Shown here: positions 39,202-49,693 of the stretch, one piece after another
How the letters are laid out: each line of letters begins with the position of its first letter
Numbering within the stretch: position 1 is the first letter of the stretch
The notes under the pieces: generated by a model
What the model was told of the DNA's origin: nothing
Databases searched by the model: none
The model's input: only the letters and a program-made list of their open reading frames with translations
Program-made: the position numbers and the translations under genes
Assembly: GCA_016630955.3 (NCBI GenBank)
Contig: CM049988.1
Span: 186,001-250,000, forward strand
DNA: 64,000 bases
Direction: 5' to 3'
Source of the DNA: Didymella arachidicola
Taxonomy: Eukaryota; Ascomycota; Dothideomycetes; Pleosporales; Didymellaceae

Positions 39202-40615
39202 ACGTGTTTTATCACCGAGCGGGCCACCATCACCGAGTGGGCCGCCCTTACCAACATCACGTCTGTTACACGTCTATTACACTTAACCACAACACTGCGC
39301 AAATATATTATCTATCTTATGTTATTCTTCAGAAGCGTTGCTATTATCTGACTCTACAATCTCAACAGTGCAGGTGCGCGTGTTGTGGCCAGTCTTGCCA
39401 CAACGTCCACAGTGCCTCTCTTTGCGCACCCGCTTTGCATGCTGTTCGGCTGCCTCCTTACCGCCACCGTCCTTCCCAGCCATTAAGTCCTGTACGTCAC
39501 CCACTGTAAGACTCTCCTCTGTCCGAATATACCTTCTTTTGCGACTGCGCTGCTCTGTTAACGCGTTAATTGACTTCCGAAGCCCTGCCAGTTCCCGAGC
39601 CTGCAACACCGAATTATGACCTATAATAGCCATGCCTTTTGCAAGCGAGTCAACTGCTTGCAGAAGAGGAGAGATAGGTGATTCTCTGTGCCTTTGTATG
39701 CGCTCACGAACTAGCGTTGATTGCGCCTCTATCTCTTTTATTGTAGCTGGTGTTTTAGACTCCCATGGGGTGGCCTCTGGTGGTGGAGGTGTTGGCGTGC
39801 GAACCACCACATCAAGCTTTGATAGCACTCGCTCTGGATCGTAAGGAACTAAACCAGCGCCTCTGAAGCTTGCCAGGATATTTTCTGTTGTAATTGCCTT
39901 GTCGAAAGCAATGCGAAAGGCTGGCAAGAACGTCTCTTTCTTAACTTGCGTGACAGAGTACCTTGTCCAGCTGTCGATCTCAGCGTAGTACGCCCGCTTC
40001 AAGGGGGCAAAACAGCCCACGTCAAGCGGCTGCAACAGGTGCGACGAGTGTGGGGGCATACACAAGGTAATAATCTTGTGTTCTGTGCAATATTGATGAA
40101 ATGCAGCAGAGTTGTGGCTCTCGTGGCCGTCTACAATTAGTAGACGGTACGCACCCACAGTACGCTCCTTTGTATGCGCGTCAAAGTGCTTCAACCACTT
40201 TAGACCAAGTTCATTTGTTGTCCAGCCGTTGGCGCTTGTTTCAATTACCCATTCCCGAGGCAGGCCTGGGTACCAGCTTGATATAAGGACCTTGCCACCA
40301 AAGATAATGAAGGGCGGGATAGCCCAGCCAGCAGCGCAGATGCCCTGGATGATTGTGACCCAGTCACGGTTGCCTGGCTGTATCTTCTTTGGATTGGTAC
40401 GCTTCTCAGAGCCTGAAGACCATCTGAGCGCATATTATGCCCATCATGAACCCAGACTCATCAAAATTGTATGTGTCTTTATCAAGGATGCCGTACTTCT
40501 CCTTTGTCTTCCTCACCAGCTCGAACCAGGGCGTTATGACGCGTGCGTCTTCGTTCAGAGCTCGCTCGCGTTGGACCTGCGCCGAAGCTTGACTTCTTTG
40601 GTACGCGTTCTGAAC
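39202..40615 (-). mobile_element. Fot/pogo transposon, 5' end lost
   Basis: The left (3') end starts after TA with ACGTGTTTTATC and doubled 18-bp subterminal repeats (ATCACCGAGCGGGCCACC and ATCACCGAGTGGGCCGCC). The transposase reads leftward. At about 40615 it is replaced by the truncated gypsy copy. Not RIPped. Confidence 0.85.
39322..40615 (-). pseudogene. Fot/pogo-type DDD transposase, N-truncated, one frameshift
   Basis: The upstream part (40406-40615) encodes NAYQRSQ...DKDTYNFDESGFMMG with the first catalytic Asp. After a frameshift near 40420 the rest is continuous to 39322: the glycine-rich strand IQGICAAGWAIPPFIIFGG, second Asp in IVDGHESHNS, third Asp in LQPLDVGCFAPLKRAY. A C-terminal Arg/Lys-rich region ends in a zinc knuckle (CGRCGKTGHNTRTC). 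The HTH N-terminus is missing. The high GC suggests a fairly recent insertion. Confidence 0.85.
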
Positions 40616-40759
40616 GAAAAAATAATACAACATCGCAACAAAGGCGACGGTGACGAGTACCTAGTCAAATGGTTAGGATACCCGGACTCAGAAAACACGT
40701 GGGAACCAAAAGAAAACCTCAACAACTGCCGCGAGCTACTTCGACAGTACAAAAAATAA
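40616..40759 (+). pseudogene. pol: Pol C-terminus fragment (chromodomain), type A
   Basis: 47 codons, IIQHRNKGDGDEYLVKWLGY...CRELLRQYKK, identical to the end of Pol in copy A. The open frame upstream of 40616 is only antisense to the transposase and is not part of Pol. Confidence 0.85.
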
Positions 40760-40875
40760 GAACCCGTCAGGATTCGAACCCACGCGCAAAAACACGTGGA
40801 TCTCCAAGCCAAAGTTTATTTGACTGGAAACCCAACGCAGAAAAACACACGGAAACTATAAAATATAAACATACC

Positions 40876-41440
40876 TTACGAACTGCCGAGAGCTGCCGGA
40901 TCAATACCACGAGTCGTAGCCTCGTCAATATAACCCAGGGTGGACCACATTGCAGGAGAAAACGCCACCTGCGCATCCGCGGCAGGACAGTTAATCTCCT
41001 CGGCACGGATATCCTCGCCTGCTTCCTCCAACTCGTTTGCAAGGCACTCAGCCTTCTTGTGCGCTCTCTCTTTCGCTTGCGCGAGAATCGCCTTGTTACG
41101 AATCAATCGCGATATCACTTCCGCGAGCAGTTTTTCATCTGCATCCACCTTCTTTTGATACTCCTCTCGAGTACGGTCAAGCGAGTCCCAGGATAGGTTC
41201 ACGCACGGACGCCCTTGCGGACGCACTCGGAACATTTCAGGCGACGGTCGTTGCTGGCCATGACGAAACACTTTTTGTTGTTTGCGAAACAAAAATCGCA
41301 AGGGATGTCGGATTCAGTATTGTGGTTTTGGATCTCGAGCGCAAGGCGGAGTTGTTCTATCTCTTGTCAGAAACCATGATGGACTACGGGAAACTAAATG
41401 GAAGAGCGGGGCAGTGCTTATAAAGAACAGCTGACGGTAT
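40876..41440 (-). pseudogene. Antisense zinc-cluster/coiled-coil ORF, type A, degenerate
   Basis: The coiled-coil and C-terminal part (from NLSWDSLDRTREEYQ to PAALGSS) is open. The N-terminal part holds CDFC-x6-C-x11-CSEC-x7-C in the neighbouring frame (about 41195-41310), so one base appears to be lost just before LSWDSL. A further frame change separates the only nearby ATG (about 41380). The zinc cluster has a longer Cys3-Cys4 loop than B, C and D. Confidence 0.6.
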
Positions 41441-41454
41441 TCGGGACGAATCCC

Positions 41455-41471
41455 AGAGAGGAGGGGGATAG
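41455..41471 (+). other. Polypurine tract, type A copy
   Basis: AGAGAGGAGGGGGATAG directly before the 3' LTR. Confidence 0.7.
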
Positions 41472-41984
41472 TGTTACGAACTCTTATACCAGCCAATTGC
41501 TGACAGGCTGTCAGCGCTCAAGAAAGGACTCGGGCAGTATGGTTACGGGGGCTCCCCGTGCGCACGGTTGTGACGTGGTGTTCCCACGGTCACATGACCT
41601 CGCTCACGCCTTGGCACTCGAGCAAGTGGATCCTCACGTGCCCAGCTCACGCAGCTCACGTCGAGCAAGTCGAGCAGACGCTCACGAAGCTCACGTCGAG
41701 CAAGTCGAGCATAGGATATCTCTTTAGTATATAAGTACGTAGGAACACAACCCTTATGGTTCGTGTTCAACCTAAGTTATCAAGTTTGTCTTTGGATCTC
41801 AAAACCAACCTTCGAGCTAGACAGTCTACTCTGTACTACTCATCGTTACCCTGCTCTCAAGACTGACAGATCGTATCTGTACACCTTATTGCAACCGACC
41901 CCTTCGGCTTCCTGTCACCGTACTCATCCCCGAGAACCAATAGAATTAGTGCTTACGAGCTTTGCTTAAAGTACGACTTCAACA
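41472..41984 (+). repeat. 3' LTR of the truncated copy (U3 type A, extra repeat)
   Basis: 513 bp. Compared with the 479-bp LTR at 5735-6213 it has one more 35-bp unit (GCTCACG...TCGAGCAAGTCGAG) and a 1-bp deletion elsewhere. The E-box reads GTCACATGAC. The TATATAAG box is at about 41727, and GTGTTCAA some 35 bases downstream. Confidence 0.93.
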
Positions 41985-42432
41985 ATATCTAGAGCCTAGT
42001 ATTTAGGTTTTATACCTATAATATATATAAAATATTATTAATTACTAAGCTAAGTATTTTAAGTAAGCGTAGAGAAATATTAAGAGACTTACTAATTAAG
42101 TAAGAATTAGATAGAGAGGTTTACTTCTAGTAGCGCAGTCTATTCCTAGACTAGCAGTTACTTTAGTAACTATACTAGAACTAGAGTATACTTTAACTAT
42201 AAACATTACCTTAATAGTAATATTAGTCTAGCCTTTAATAATTATATATGTTATAGTCTATCTAACATAGATTACTATACTATAAGGTAATCCTTAATAG
42301 ACTAGCTATAATATACTCTTCCTTTATAGTTATTGCAAATAAAGTATCTCTCTCTAGATACTTAAGCTTTACCTATAATCTATACTTAGTATTACTATAT
42401 ATATAGGCGCCTTAGTATTAATACTCTAAGTA
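41985..42432. other. RIPped AT-rich relic, origin not recognised
   Basis: Strongly AT-rich with many TA dinucleotides and no frame. It ends at the TA target of the Fot element at 42433. Confidence 0.5.
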
Positions 42433-42559
42433 ACGTACCTCACGGGCGAGCCGTCCACACGGGCGAGTCGTCCACTTTTGCCAAGACTCTCCCCATCATA
42501 CCCTACTTTAGCCTGCATCAGCCTACTCTGGGCTAGTATAGGGCAAAGCAACCTGTAGT

Positions 42560-43775
42560 ATTACTCAGGGACCTCTTCTACTTCATTCTTGCACGTTCGC
42601 GCGTTATGCCCTGTCTCTCCGCACGTTCTACAGTGTCGTTGGGATGGTTCACCCCCTTCAGCGCGCGCCTGCTTCTTTGCCTTCTTACCATCACTACGCG
42701 CCCCAAACTCCTTTAGAGCAGTCAGTCGCTAGCCCTCCTTAATTGTTAGGCTTTCCTCTGCCTTAATTCGCTTTCTTTTGTGTGATCTGCGTTGCGTAGC
42801 TGCCTCAGCAGCTGCTTCAAGTTCACAAATGCGCTTTTGCGCTAAAACCAGCTTATGCGATAAAACAGCTCCCCCCTTTGCGTAGTGCTCAAGCGCGCTT
42901 AGCACAGAATTAGGTGAGCTACCCTGCTGTGCCTTGTACTTGTCTCGAATCAGAGCAGATTGCAACCTAAATTCCAGGGTATTGCTTGGTGTTTGCGACT
43001 GCTAGGGCTCGTTGCTGGCAGGGAGTTGTGGTGAAGGCGTGCGCAGCTTCACATCAAGGCCCATTATGACCCGTTGTGGGTCAAAGGGGACGAGTCCAGC
43101 GCCTCGGAACCCTCCTTAGATATTGCCAGGTGTTATCGCAGCATCGTAGGCGCGCTTAAAGCATGGTAAAAACTCAGGCTTTGTGATGTGGTTGATCCGG
43201 TTGCGCATAGAGTCTTCGGCTTGGCGCCCATACGCGCGCTTTAAAGGACCAAAACAGCCTACATCAAGCGGTTGAAGGAGGTGCGATGAGTGAGGAGGCA
43301 TGCAGACAGTGATAATATTGCTATCCTTGCAGTATTGCTGGAAGTCCAGCGAGTTGTGACTCTCATGGCCGTCAATAATAAGCATACGTAGTTATCTTTA
43401 TAGACGTGGTATATACGACGTCTGGAGCTATCTGGCCATTAAGCCTGTCTGTCAAGTTGTCGGTCGTCGTCTAAGCATACTTGGCTTGGTGTGGCTACAA
43501 GGTCAAACCAGCCTGTATGACCTCAGATCTTCGCAAGGCTCTCTTGATCGTACTGGATTGAAGACCACTTTACTCTCCTGCGCGAACGAAGTGCTGGCCC
43601 GTTTGAGCAACAGGGGCCAAACCGCGCTCTTTCCGCAGAGAATTGCGATATCAGTCACATCTGCGAGCGGGAGGCCGTCCTTGTTAGAGAGCTCAGTATG
43701 GCGTAACAATCACCTGCTCCTCAGATTGGTCAGATCGTAGTTGGCCATGGTATCAATGCGTATATGATTTCGAAA
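42560..43775 (-). pseudogene. Fot transposase, middle and C-terminal part, degenerate
   Basis: The middle part (about 43503-43767) reads ELSNKDGLPLADV...SFAQESKVVFN and is frameshifted. IIDGHESHNS and LQPLDVGCFGPLKRAY (43250-43385) hold two catalytic Asp residues. The C-terminal part (42560-42965) is interrupted by stops and ends in a zinc knuckle CRTCGETGHNARTC. The segment with the first Asp (YNFDETGF) is missing or unrecognisable. Confidence 0.75.
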
Positions 43776-43952
43776 TGTTGAACCCACCACGTGAGAGCCG
43801 AAATCCAGGTTTCTAGCGTATATCCTATACTACGTGCGTATATTATAGTCTGTATACTAAGAAACACGAACATCAAAGCTCTCTTCTGTATACCCTATTA
43901 CACACAGCTACTAGTAGATGGACTATATGCTCTTAATCATTAGATATATATA

Positions 43953-44074
43953 TGTGTGCGGGCAGAGGCCAGGCGTAGAAAAGAGGGACTAGGTTGTTTT
44001 CTATCTAATGAGGGGAAGAGGGAATATACACCCTACAGATGATTATGTAACAGAGCACGTGATGCTGGCTAACA
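43953..44074 (-). repeat. Copia 3' LTR
   Basis: 122 bp, identical base for base to 49186-49307. Unusually short for an LTR. Confidence 0.95.
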
Positions 44075-44090
44075 CACCCCCCCAGCTTGA
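44075..44090 (-). other. Copia polypurine tract
   Basis: AAGCTGGGGGGGTG on the element strand, directly before the 3' LTR. Confidence 0.75.
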
Positions 44091-44170
44091 GTGAATAGCA
44101 AGAAACGAAAGCTGTAAATGAGCGTCTTGCGTCTCCAAAGCTAGACGTCTTACTCTGTAGGACCCTCTGT

Positions 44171-47100
44171 TTACAGACCTGAATCTGATCTGTCTCGCAG
44201 TTTGGATGATAGATCGCTTAGTCCTAGCTGGCGTACAAAGTTGGCGTGTCTCTGACGACTAAGGATCTTCGTAAGGCCATCAGCTGGCATCTCTGCAGTA
44301 GCCTTCCAATCTACCTGCAGTCTGCCCTCTGCTACCTCCTGGCGTACCCATTGATGGTGTACGTCTACATGCTTCAGCTTCGTCTGAAGCTTGTCAGCTG
44401 TCTTTGTTGCGATTAAGACAGTTTGCTGGTTATCACACCACAGTGCTGGTGTCAACTCTGGGTCAAACTGGATCGCTTTAAAGAAGCGCTGCCACCACTC
44501 CATCTCTGATCCGGCTGTTGATAGAGAGAGTAGCTCGGCCTCTGTAGTCGATTTCGTGACTGATCGTTGGACTGTCGCCTTCCAATCAACAGGCAGTCCA
44601 TACAGCTTGAAGATATAGCCTTGAGAGCTGCGTCGCGTCTCTGGCTCGTCGGCAAAAGCAGCATCTGATGCACCATAGAAGAGAGGCTCATGCTCGTGCT
44701 CTTGCTGGGATAGCATTGTGATGCTCGTTATGCCTTGCTGCTTATCTGCGGACGCTCGAATAGCCAAGTGTTTCGTGCCTATCAGGTACCTCCATACATG
44801 GCAAGCTGCGTACATATGCTTCTGCCCGGGATTCTGCAGATGACGTGCAAGTACTGAGTGTGCTCTCGCGACGTCTGGTCGTGTCGAAGTCGAAATGTAA
44901 GCCAGTGAGCCGACTAGCCGCTGGTACCTTTGAGTTCGCGCAGCACTTGGTTCCTCTGTTGATGGCAAAAGGGCATTGTCCCTTAGGGGAACATCTGGAC
45001 ATCTTACGCTTGACTTCAGGTCAAACTTTGCTGCAATCTTATTGATGAATGAGTCTTGAGTCAGGTAGATAGAGCGACTGAGCTCCTCGCGGATTACGCG
45101 GATACCAAGGAACCACTTCAGCTCGCCTAATTCACGGATCTCGTACGTTGTAAGCAGCTGCTGCTTGAACGTCTGGTAATAGCCCCTGTTGAGCGGGTGA
45201 ACAAGAACGACAATATCGTCCACGTAGAAAAATACGATCAAGTGATCATTCGTGTATAAGCATGGCACTCCTGGCACTGGCTCTAGGCTAAGCTTCTTCA
45301 AGGTCGATGATAGCTCCTGGTACCAGAGCAATGGAGCTTCTTTGAGGCCATAGAGAGCGCGCTGTAGTTCAAGTAGCTCTCCAAGCTCGTCTGTAAATCC
45401 TTCTGGCGTACGGCAGTACATTTTGCGTGGCAATCTCGCGTTGAGAAAAGCATTCATGGCGTCAAACTGAAACATCTGTAGGTCGAATGCTGCTGCTAAC
45501 GCGATGAGGGCTCGAAAGACTTTAATTGCTAGCGTTGCCGCGTAGGTGTCTCCCCAAGCCTCTTGCATGTCTCCTCGTACGCATATACGCGCTTTGAACT
45601 TGTATAGGTATCCATCTTCGTCAAATTTGTACGTGAATACCCACATCAAGGGTAGAACCTCAGCATCTGCTGTCGCTGCAGTTGCCTCTGTCTGATTGAA
45701 GCAGTCTTTTGCCCAGCAGCTATCAAGCTCAGCTCGTGCTGCCTGTGCAAACTCAGCGCCAAATGGATGATTGTTCAGATCCTTCCATCGCTTTGGTGGA
45801 TCCGGCAATTGGTCGCGATGTAATCGTAGCTTTGGCATTTCTCCTGTGAGCTTTGATGGGGCTGTCGGGTTCATTGCTACTGCAAATGCTCTATAGTACG
45901 TAGCTAGAGCATGATCTGGTGGCTTCCTGGTTCTTTTACCCGTAATGATGTTGCTGCTCACGATTGATGGGTCTGCCATCTTTGGAGCGTTGTTCTGTCG
46001 ACGATCTGGTACGTAGTCCTCGGTATTGCTCCATCCTTTTGCCCATGTTGATGGCTGCTTTCGTGGACGGTCTCGCTTGCTCGTCACAGCTGGCCGTAGT
46101 GGTCCGTCTCCGCTGCTTTTGGCTGTAGATCTATCATCTTCGTGATGCGTCTGCGGCTCATCAAGCAGTTGATCTTGAATCTGTTCCCCAGTGTCTTGAT
46201 CTTCAGCGCCTTGCTGATCTTCCACACTGATCTGTTCTGCCGGCTCGGAAGCTCGGTCTAGATCTCTGTCATTGCCTGTCCACTCCTGAGGTGGTACAGT
46301 ACCGCGATCTGACGGTTCTGGTGTGGGCAGAAAGCTCTGATCCTTAGAAAGCTGCTGACGTTGTTGTAGCTCAGTTACTACTTCCTGATCTGCCTCTGCC
46401 TCCGCTGTATGCAGTATATTGAGGATCTCAATCTCTTCTTGCATAATATCTTCTTTCTCAGCCTTCTCATGGTCGTTGTAGAGGCTGCTTCTCTGGAATA
46501 TCACATCTCTCACACGTATCACCTGGTTCTTTTTCGGCAGCCAGATGCGAAAGATGTTTGATGAGTCATACCCTACAAGGTATCCAACGAATGTACGAGA
46601 CTCTAGCTTATCTGCCTTCTTCAGCTTTTTGTTAAGCGTGTACGCTTTGCACCCAATCTGGGAGAAGTGCGCGACTGAAGGCTGCTTGCCGTGAACGAGT
46701 TCGTACGGCGTCTTCCAATCAATAGATCTCGTAGGCGTTACATTCGTGATCTTTGTCGCCGTGATCGCTAGCTCATTTGATAGAGACTTCGGTAGACCTG
46801 CCTTAATGCGGAGCGATCTTGCTTTCGTAATGATGATGTTTCCGGCTTGTTCTGCAGCTCCAAGCTGCTCAGGCGTGTCAGGAGCACGCAGCTCAATCTT
46901 GAGGCCTGCTTGCCTCGCGATTCTGTAGAGTTCGAGGCCATAGCCACGATCCCCATCGACTTTGAGCACAATGACTGTGTACCCGTATTGTCGCTCAATC
47001 TTGTGTAGCAGCGCCTTGAGAGCTGCTATCACTACTGGTAGTGACTTGTTCGCAAGAGTCACTGCTTCGTGCCACTTTGAGTACTCGCATACTGCATGCA

Positions 47101-48961
47101 GCAGGTAGCGATCTCCATTGTAGCATGTTTCTCCAGTCGGTATGAGCTGTACAAGATCAACGACTATTCGATAGAAAGGCCTTGTCGCATGATCATCTGA
47201 CGCGCGTCTGCTGACCTGAGCTGCCGATTTTGATTGTATACAGGTCTCACACTCGTGCATCCTTGGAGCTCTGGCGTCTTTGTCAAGAGTTATACCCTGT
47301 ACATTCCTACTCAGATGGTCAATCACGTCCTTGCCAGCGTGTGCAAACATCTCATGAGCTTCGACATGGGATGTGTGAATTGGACGTCGATCTTCTCGCG
47401 ATGGCTTGTACGCTCGCCGTACTGTCGCCGCGAAGCTGCTCAGAGCTAGGCGATCATTTTCTTCAGCGTCGACAATCCAATGCCCATTTGCGTATTTAAG
47501 CGAACAGATGACGTTTGATGGATGCTTCTGATACATTGCATCTCTCCCTGAGTCGAACTGCACGTCTATCTCTCGGCATCGTGAGAGGCTTACAACGTTT
47601 GTAAGGAAGCCTTCTACAAGTGCGACGTTAGACAATTGAATCTTGCCTATACCGTTCGGCCGGTTAACGCTGAACGTCACCTCTCCCCAGGCCTGTATCG
47701 CCAAGGTTGAGTCTCCTGCTAAGACCATCTCATGAGGTCTTGCCTTCCGTGTCTCTTGCCAGCCAAATCTCGTCGAGTTGCATACGTGAATATTCGAGCC
47801 TGGGTCGAGTATCCATCGATTACGTATCGCTGGCAAAGCCTTCTGCTGTACCTGTGCGACAGAGAAGCTGTTGTAGGTGACAAAGCTTGCGCTGCTCTTC
47901 CCACCATCAAGTGTGAGCGTCTCATCTGTGCCTTTTACTCTCTTGCCGTGCCGAGCTAGGAGCTTATTGATTCTCTTAACTTGCTCTGGATCCTTCAAGG
48001 CTGCTGCTACTCGGTCTTGCACAGCTTTAGCCGGTTGAAAGTCCTCGGGTCTCTTCGGATGATCTGGAAACAGGTACCAGCACTCTCTATACCAGTGCTT
48101 GCTCCCGCAGATACATTCTGGCTTGTATGGAGCTGATCTCGATGATCTCTGCTCCTTCTGATGCTGTTCTGACTTGGCTGATACACCTAATGACGCAAAC
48201 GTACCAAGTGATGCCGCAGTAGGTCCGATTCTTCGGTAATAGATTCTGAACTGAGCGATGTAGTCTGCCACCGGTTGAACTTCATTCGTCTTGCCTGCTG
48301 TCTCTTTCATGATTAAATCATGATGCGATGATCCTGCCCATTCTGGCGCGATCGTCCTGATAGCTGACAGGAAATCCTCCTGAGCTCGACAGCCCGTTGT
48401 TTCAGGAAGGTCTACTTCCCTGCACTGATTCGTAATGTGAATCCAGTCGTCGAGCCACTGCTCGAGATCGCGACTCTGAGGGCCTTCCTGCAGAGATCGA
48501 TACTTGACGATTAGCTCTCTGGTTCGTGTAGCAGTTGTCGGCGCGAACTGCTTCTTGAGAGCGATCAGTCGATCGTACACCTCATCTTTTCCGTTGATGA
48601 GGTAAAGGTGACGAGCAGCAATCGTACGGCTGATATCCAAAAGAAGTTCGCCTTCCTTCTGCTTTTTCTTCGCGTACTCTGCTCTTTCATATCTCCAGTC
48701 GTGGAGGAGATCACTGTACACTGCCTGCTGGCCTGCGTCCAGCTGGGCAATCGCTGTCGCTCCAGCTCTGACATCGCTGGGCAGTGGTTTGATAGGTTCT
48801 TCGAGCTTCGGTAGCTCGCTCTGTGGTTTCGAGATGTCATGGTACTTCTAAATAGCATCTACGACGGCTTTCTCTCGTCGTAGCTGGAACCATGACTCCC
48901 AATCGACTGGTTTATCCAGTATAACGGTCACTCGTGTGACTCCAGCGTCGTTGTACGACAT
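44171..48961 (-). pseudogene. Copia Gag-Pol polyprotein, one premature stop
   Basis: From the ATG at 48961 the frame is open except for TAG at 48850-48848 (codon 38). From 48847 it is open for more than 1,550 codons. Domains: Gag N-terminus (DWESWFQLRREKA), a Cys/His motif (CICGSKHWYREC), protease (LDPGSN, near residue 305 of the part from 48721), integrase (H...H...C..C, then VVDLVQL, VDGDRGYG and E in TPEQLGAAEQ), RT (FDAMNAF, YVDD near 1165) and RNase H (GASDAAFADE, TEAELLSLS). The order PR-IN-RT-RH is diagnostic of Ty1/copia. The stop sits where Trp is expected; TGG>TAG is C>T in a CpA context on the other strand. Confidence 0.92.
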
Positions 48962-49172
48962 CGTGATCTTCGTGATTAATCACCAAACTGATCTCTGTAC
49001 AGAGCAGCAGTTCTGGTCCGTTAGCGACACCACCTGATGGCTGTCGACTAGAAAGGTCTTTGACGCTGATCAGCTGTCAGTAGACAAAACGAGGTAGAAG
49101 TGAACGTAGTCGTTGTCAGTTACACGTCTAGAGCTGTTTTAGTGCTGAGTAGCGCAGTCTAAGAGGTGCAAA

Positions 49173-49185
49173 CCGGGCTCATAAC
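49173..49185 (-). other. Copia primer-binding site for half initiator-Met tRNA
   Basis: The plus strand reads CCGGGCTCATAAC against the 5' LTR, the anticodon stem-loop of initiator tRNA-Met (CAT anticodon). This matches priming by a half tRNA, as in Drosophila copia and yeast Ty5. Confidence 0.7.
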
Positions 49186-49307
49186 TGTGTGCGGGCAGAG
49201 GCCAGGCGTAGAAAAGAGGGACTAGGTTGTTTTCTATCTAATGAGGGGAAGAGGGAATATACACCCTACAGATGATTATGTAACAGAGCACGTGATGCTG
49301 GCTAACA
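49186..49307 (-). repeat. Copia 5' LTR
   Basis: 122 bp, identical to the 3' LTR, followed by TSD ATATA. Confidence 0.95.
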
Positions 49308-49423
49308 ATATAGTATTCTATACCTTACCTAGGGCTATTTATAAGCCCTCATGTCTCTATGCGATGTATAGGCATACATAGCCTCTTTCTAGTATGTTAC
49401 GGGGTGGGTTCATCATTTCGAAA

Positions 49424-49593
49424 ACAACCCATAAAGGTCGTCCGGCGCGTCGTTTGCGTACAATGGTTTCAGAGACTCCGTAGATAGCTGCAGCGCGTCG
49501 AACAGAGAGTTTCGCGTCTTGTTTAAGAGCTTGGATTGCAAGCTGTACCTAAGCTTCTTTTAACGCGTCTGACTGGTGCTGTTGTGGTGGCAT
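49424..49593 (-). pseudogene. Fot transposase N-terminus, with stop
   Basis: MPPQQHQSDALKEA, a TAG stop, then VQLAIQALKQDAKLSVRRAA and GVSETIVRKRRAGRP: the HTH DNA-binding start of the transposase whose remainder lies at 42560-43775. The stop looks like CAG>TAG. The MITE is inserted at codon ~56. Confidence 0.72.
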
Positions 49594-49631
49594 TAGGGTG
49601 GCGATGGTGTTTTGGTGTGGTCTTGGCAAAA

Positions 49632-49682
49632 GTGCGGCGTTCGCCCGTGTGCGGCGTTCGCCCGTGTGCGGCGTTCGCCCGT
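49632..49682. repeat. Three tandem 17-bp repeats in the Fot right end
   Basis: GTGCGGCGTTCGCCCGT three times in a row. They are probably transposase-binding sites, because each Fot type here has a doubled or tripled repeat at this place. Confidence 0.85.
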
Positions 49683-49693
49683 GATGTACGTTA

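Larger units (their letters stand above)
40616..41984 (+). mobile_element. 3' fragment of a gypsy element, type A
   Basis: Contains the end of the Pol chromodomain, the tRNA-like piece, a degenerate type-A antisense ORF, a polypurine tract (41455-41471) and a complete 3' LTR. The 5' part is missing. It corresponds to the 3' end of copy A and shows the part of that copy lying left of the window. Confidence 0.9.
43953..49307 (-). mobile_element. Ty1/copia retrotransposon, TSD ATATA
   Basis: 5,355 bp with identical 122-bp LTRs and ATATA on both sides (43948-43952, 49308-49312). One polyprotein ORF, interrupted by a single stop codon near its start. Identical LTRs indicate a recent insertion. 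The internal region is not RIPped. Confidence 0.95.
43776..49415. mobile_element. hAT-like MITE (280 bp), split by the copia element
   Basis: Left end TGTTGAACCCACC and right end, inverted, TGATGAACCCACC. Perfect 8-bp flanks TTTCGAAA at 43768-43775 and 49416-49423, as expected of hAT elements. The parts are 43776-43952 and 49313-49415. No coding capacity. Confidence 0.72.
42433..49691 (-). mobile_element. Fot/pogo transposon split by nested insertions
   Basis: Ends ACGTACCTCACGGGCGAG (left) and, inverted, ACGTACATCACGGGCGAA (right), flanked by TA. Removing the MITE with its inserted copia leaves about 1.6 kb, the normal Fot size. The left end has two and the right end three copies of a 17-bp subterminal repeat (42441-42474; 49632-49682). 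Confidence 0.85.

Noticed and set aside
40112..40759. A 215-codon plus-strand frame ending in a chromodomain
   Set aside because: The first 500 bases are antisense to the Fot transposase. Only the last 47 codons are a real (truncated) Pol end.
43384..43767. Possible host gene between the copia element and the transposase
   Set aside because: Removing the MITE and copia makes it continuous with the Fot transposase N-terminus at 49424-49593, in the right order and orientation.
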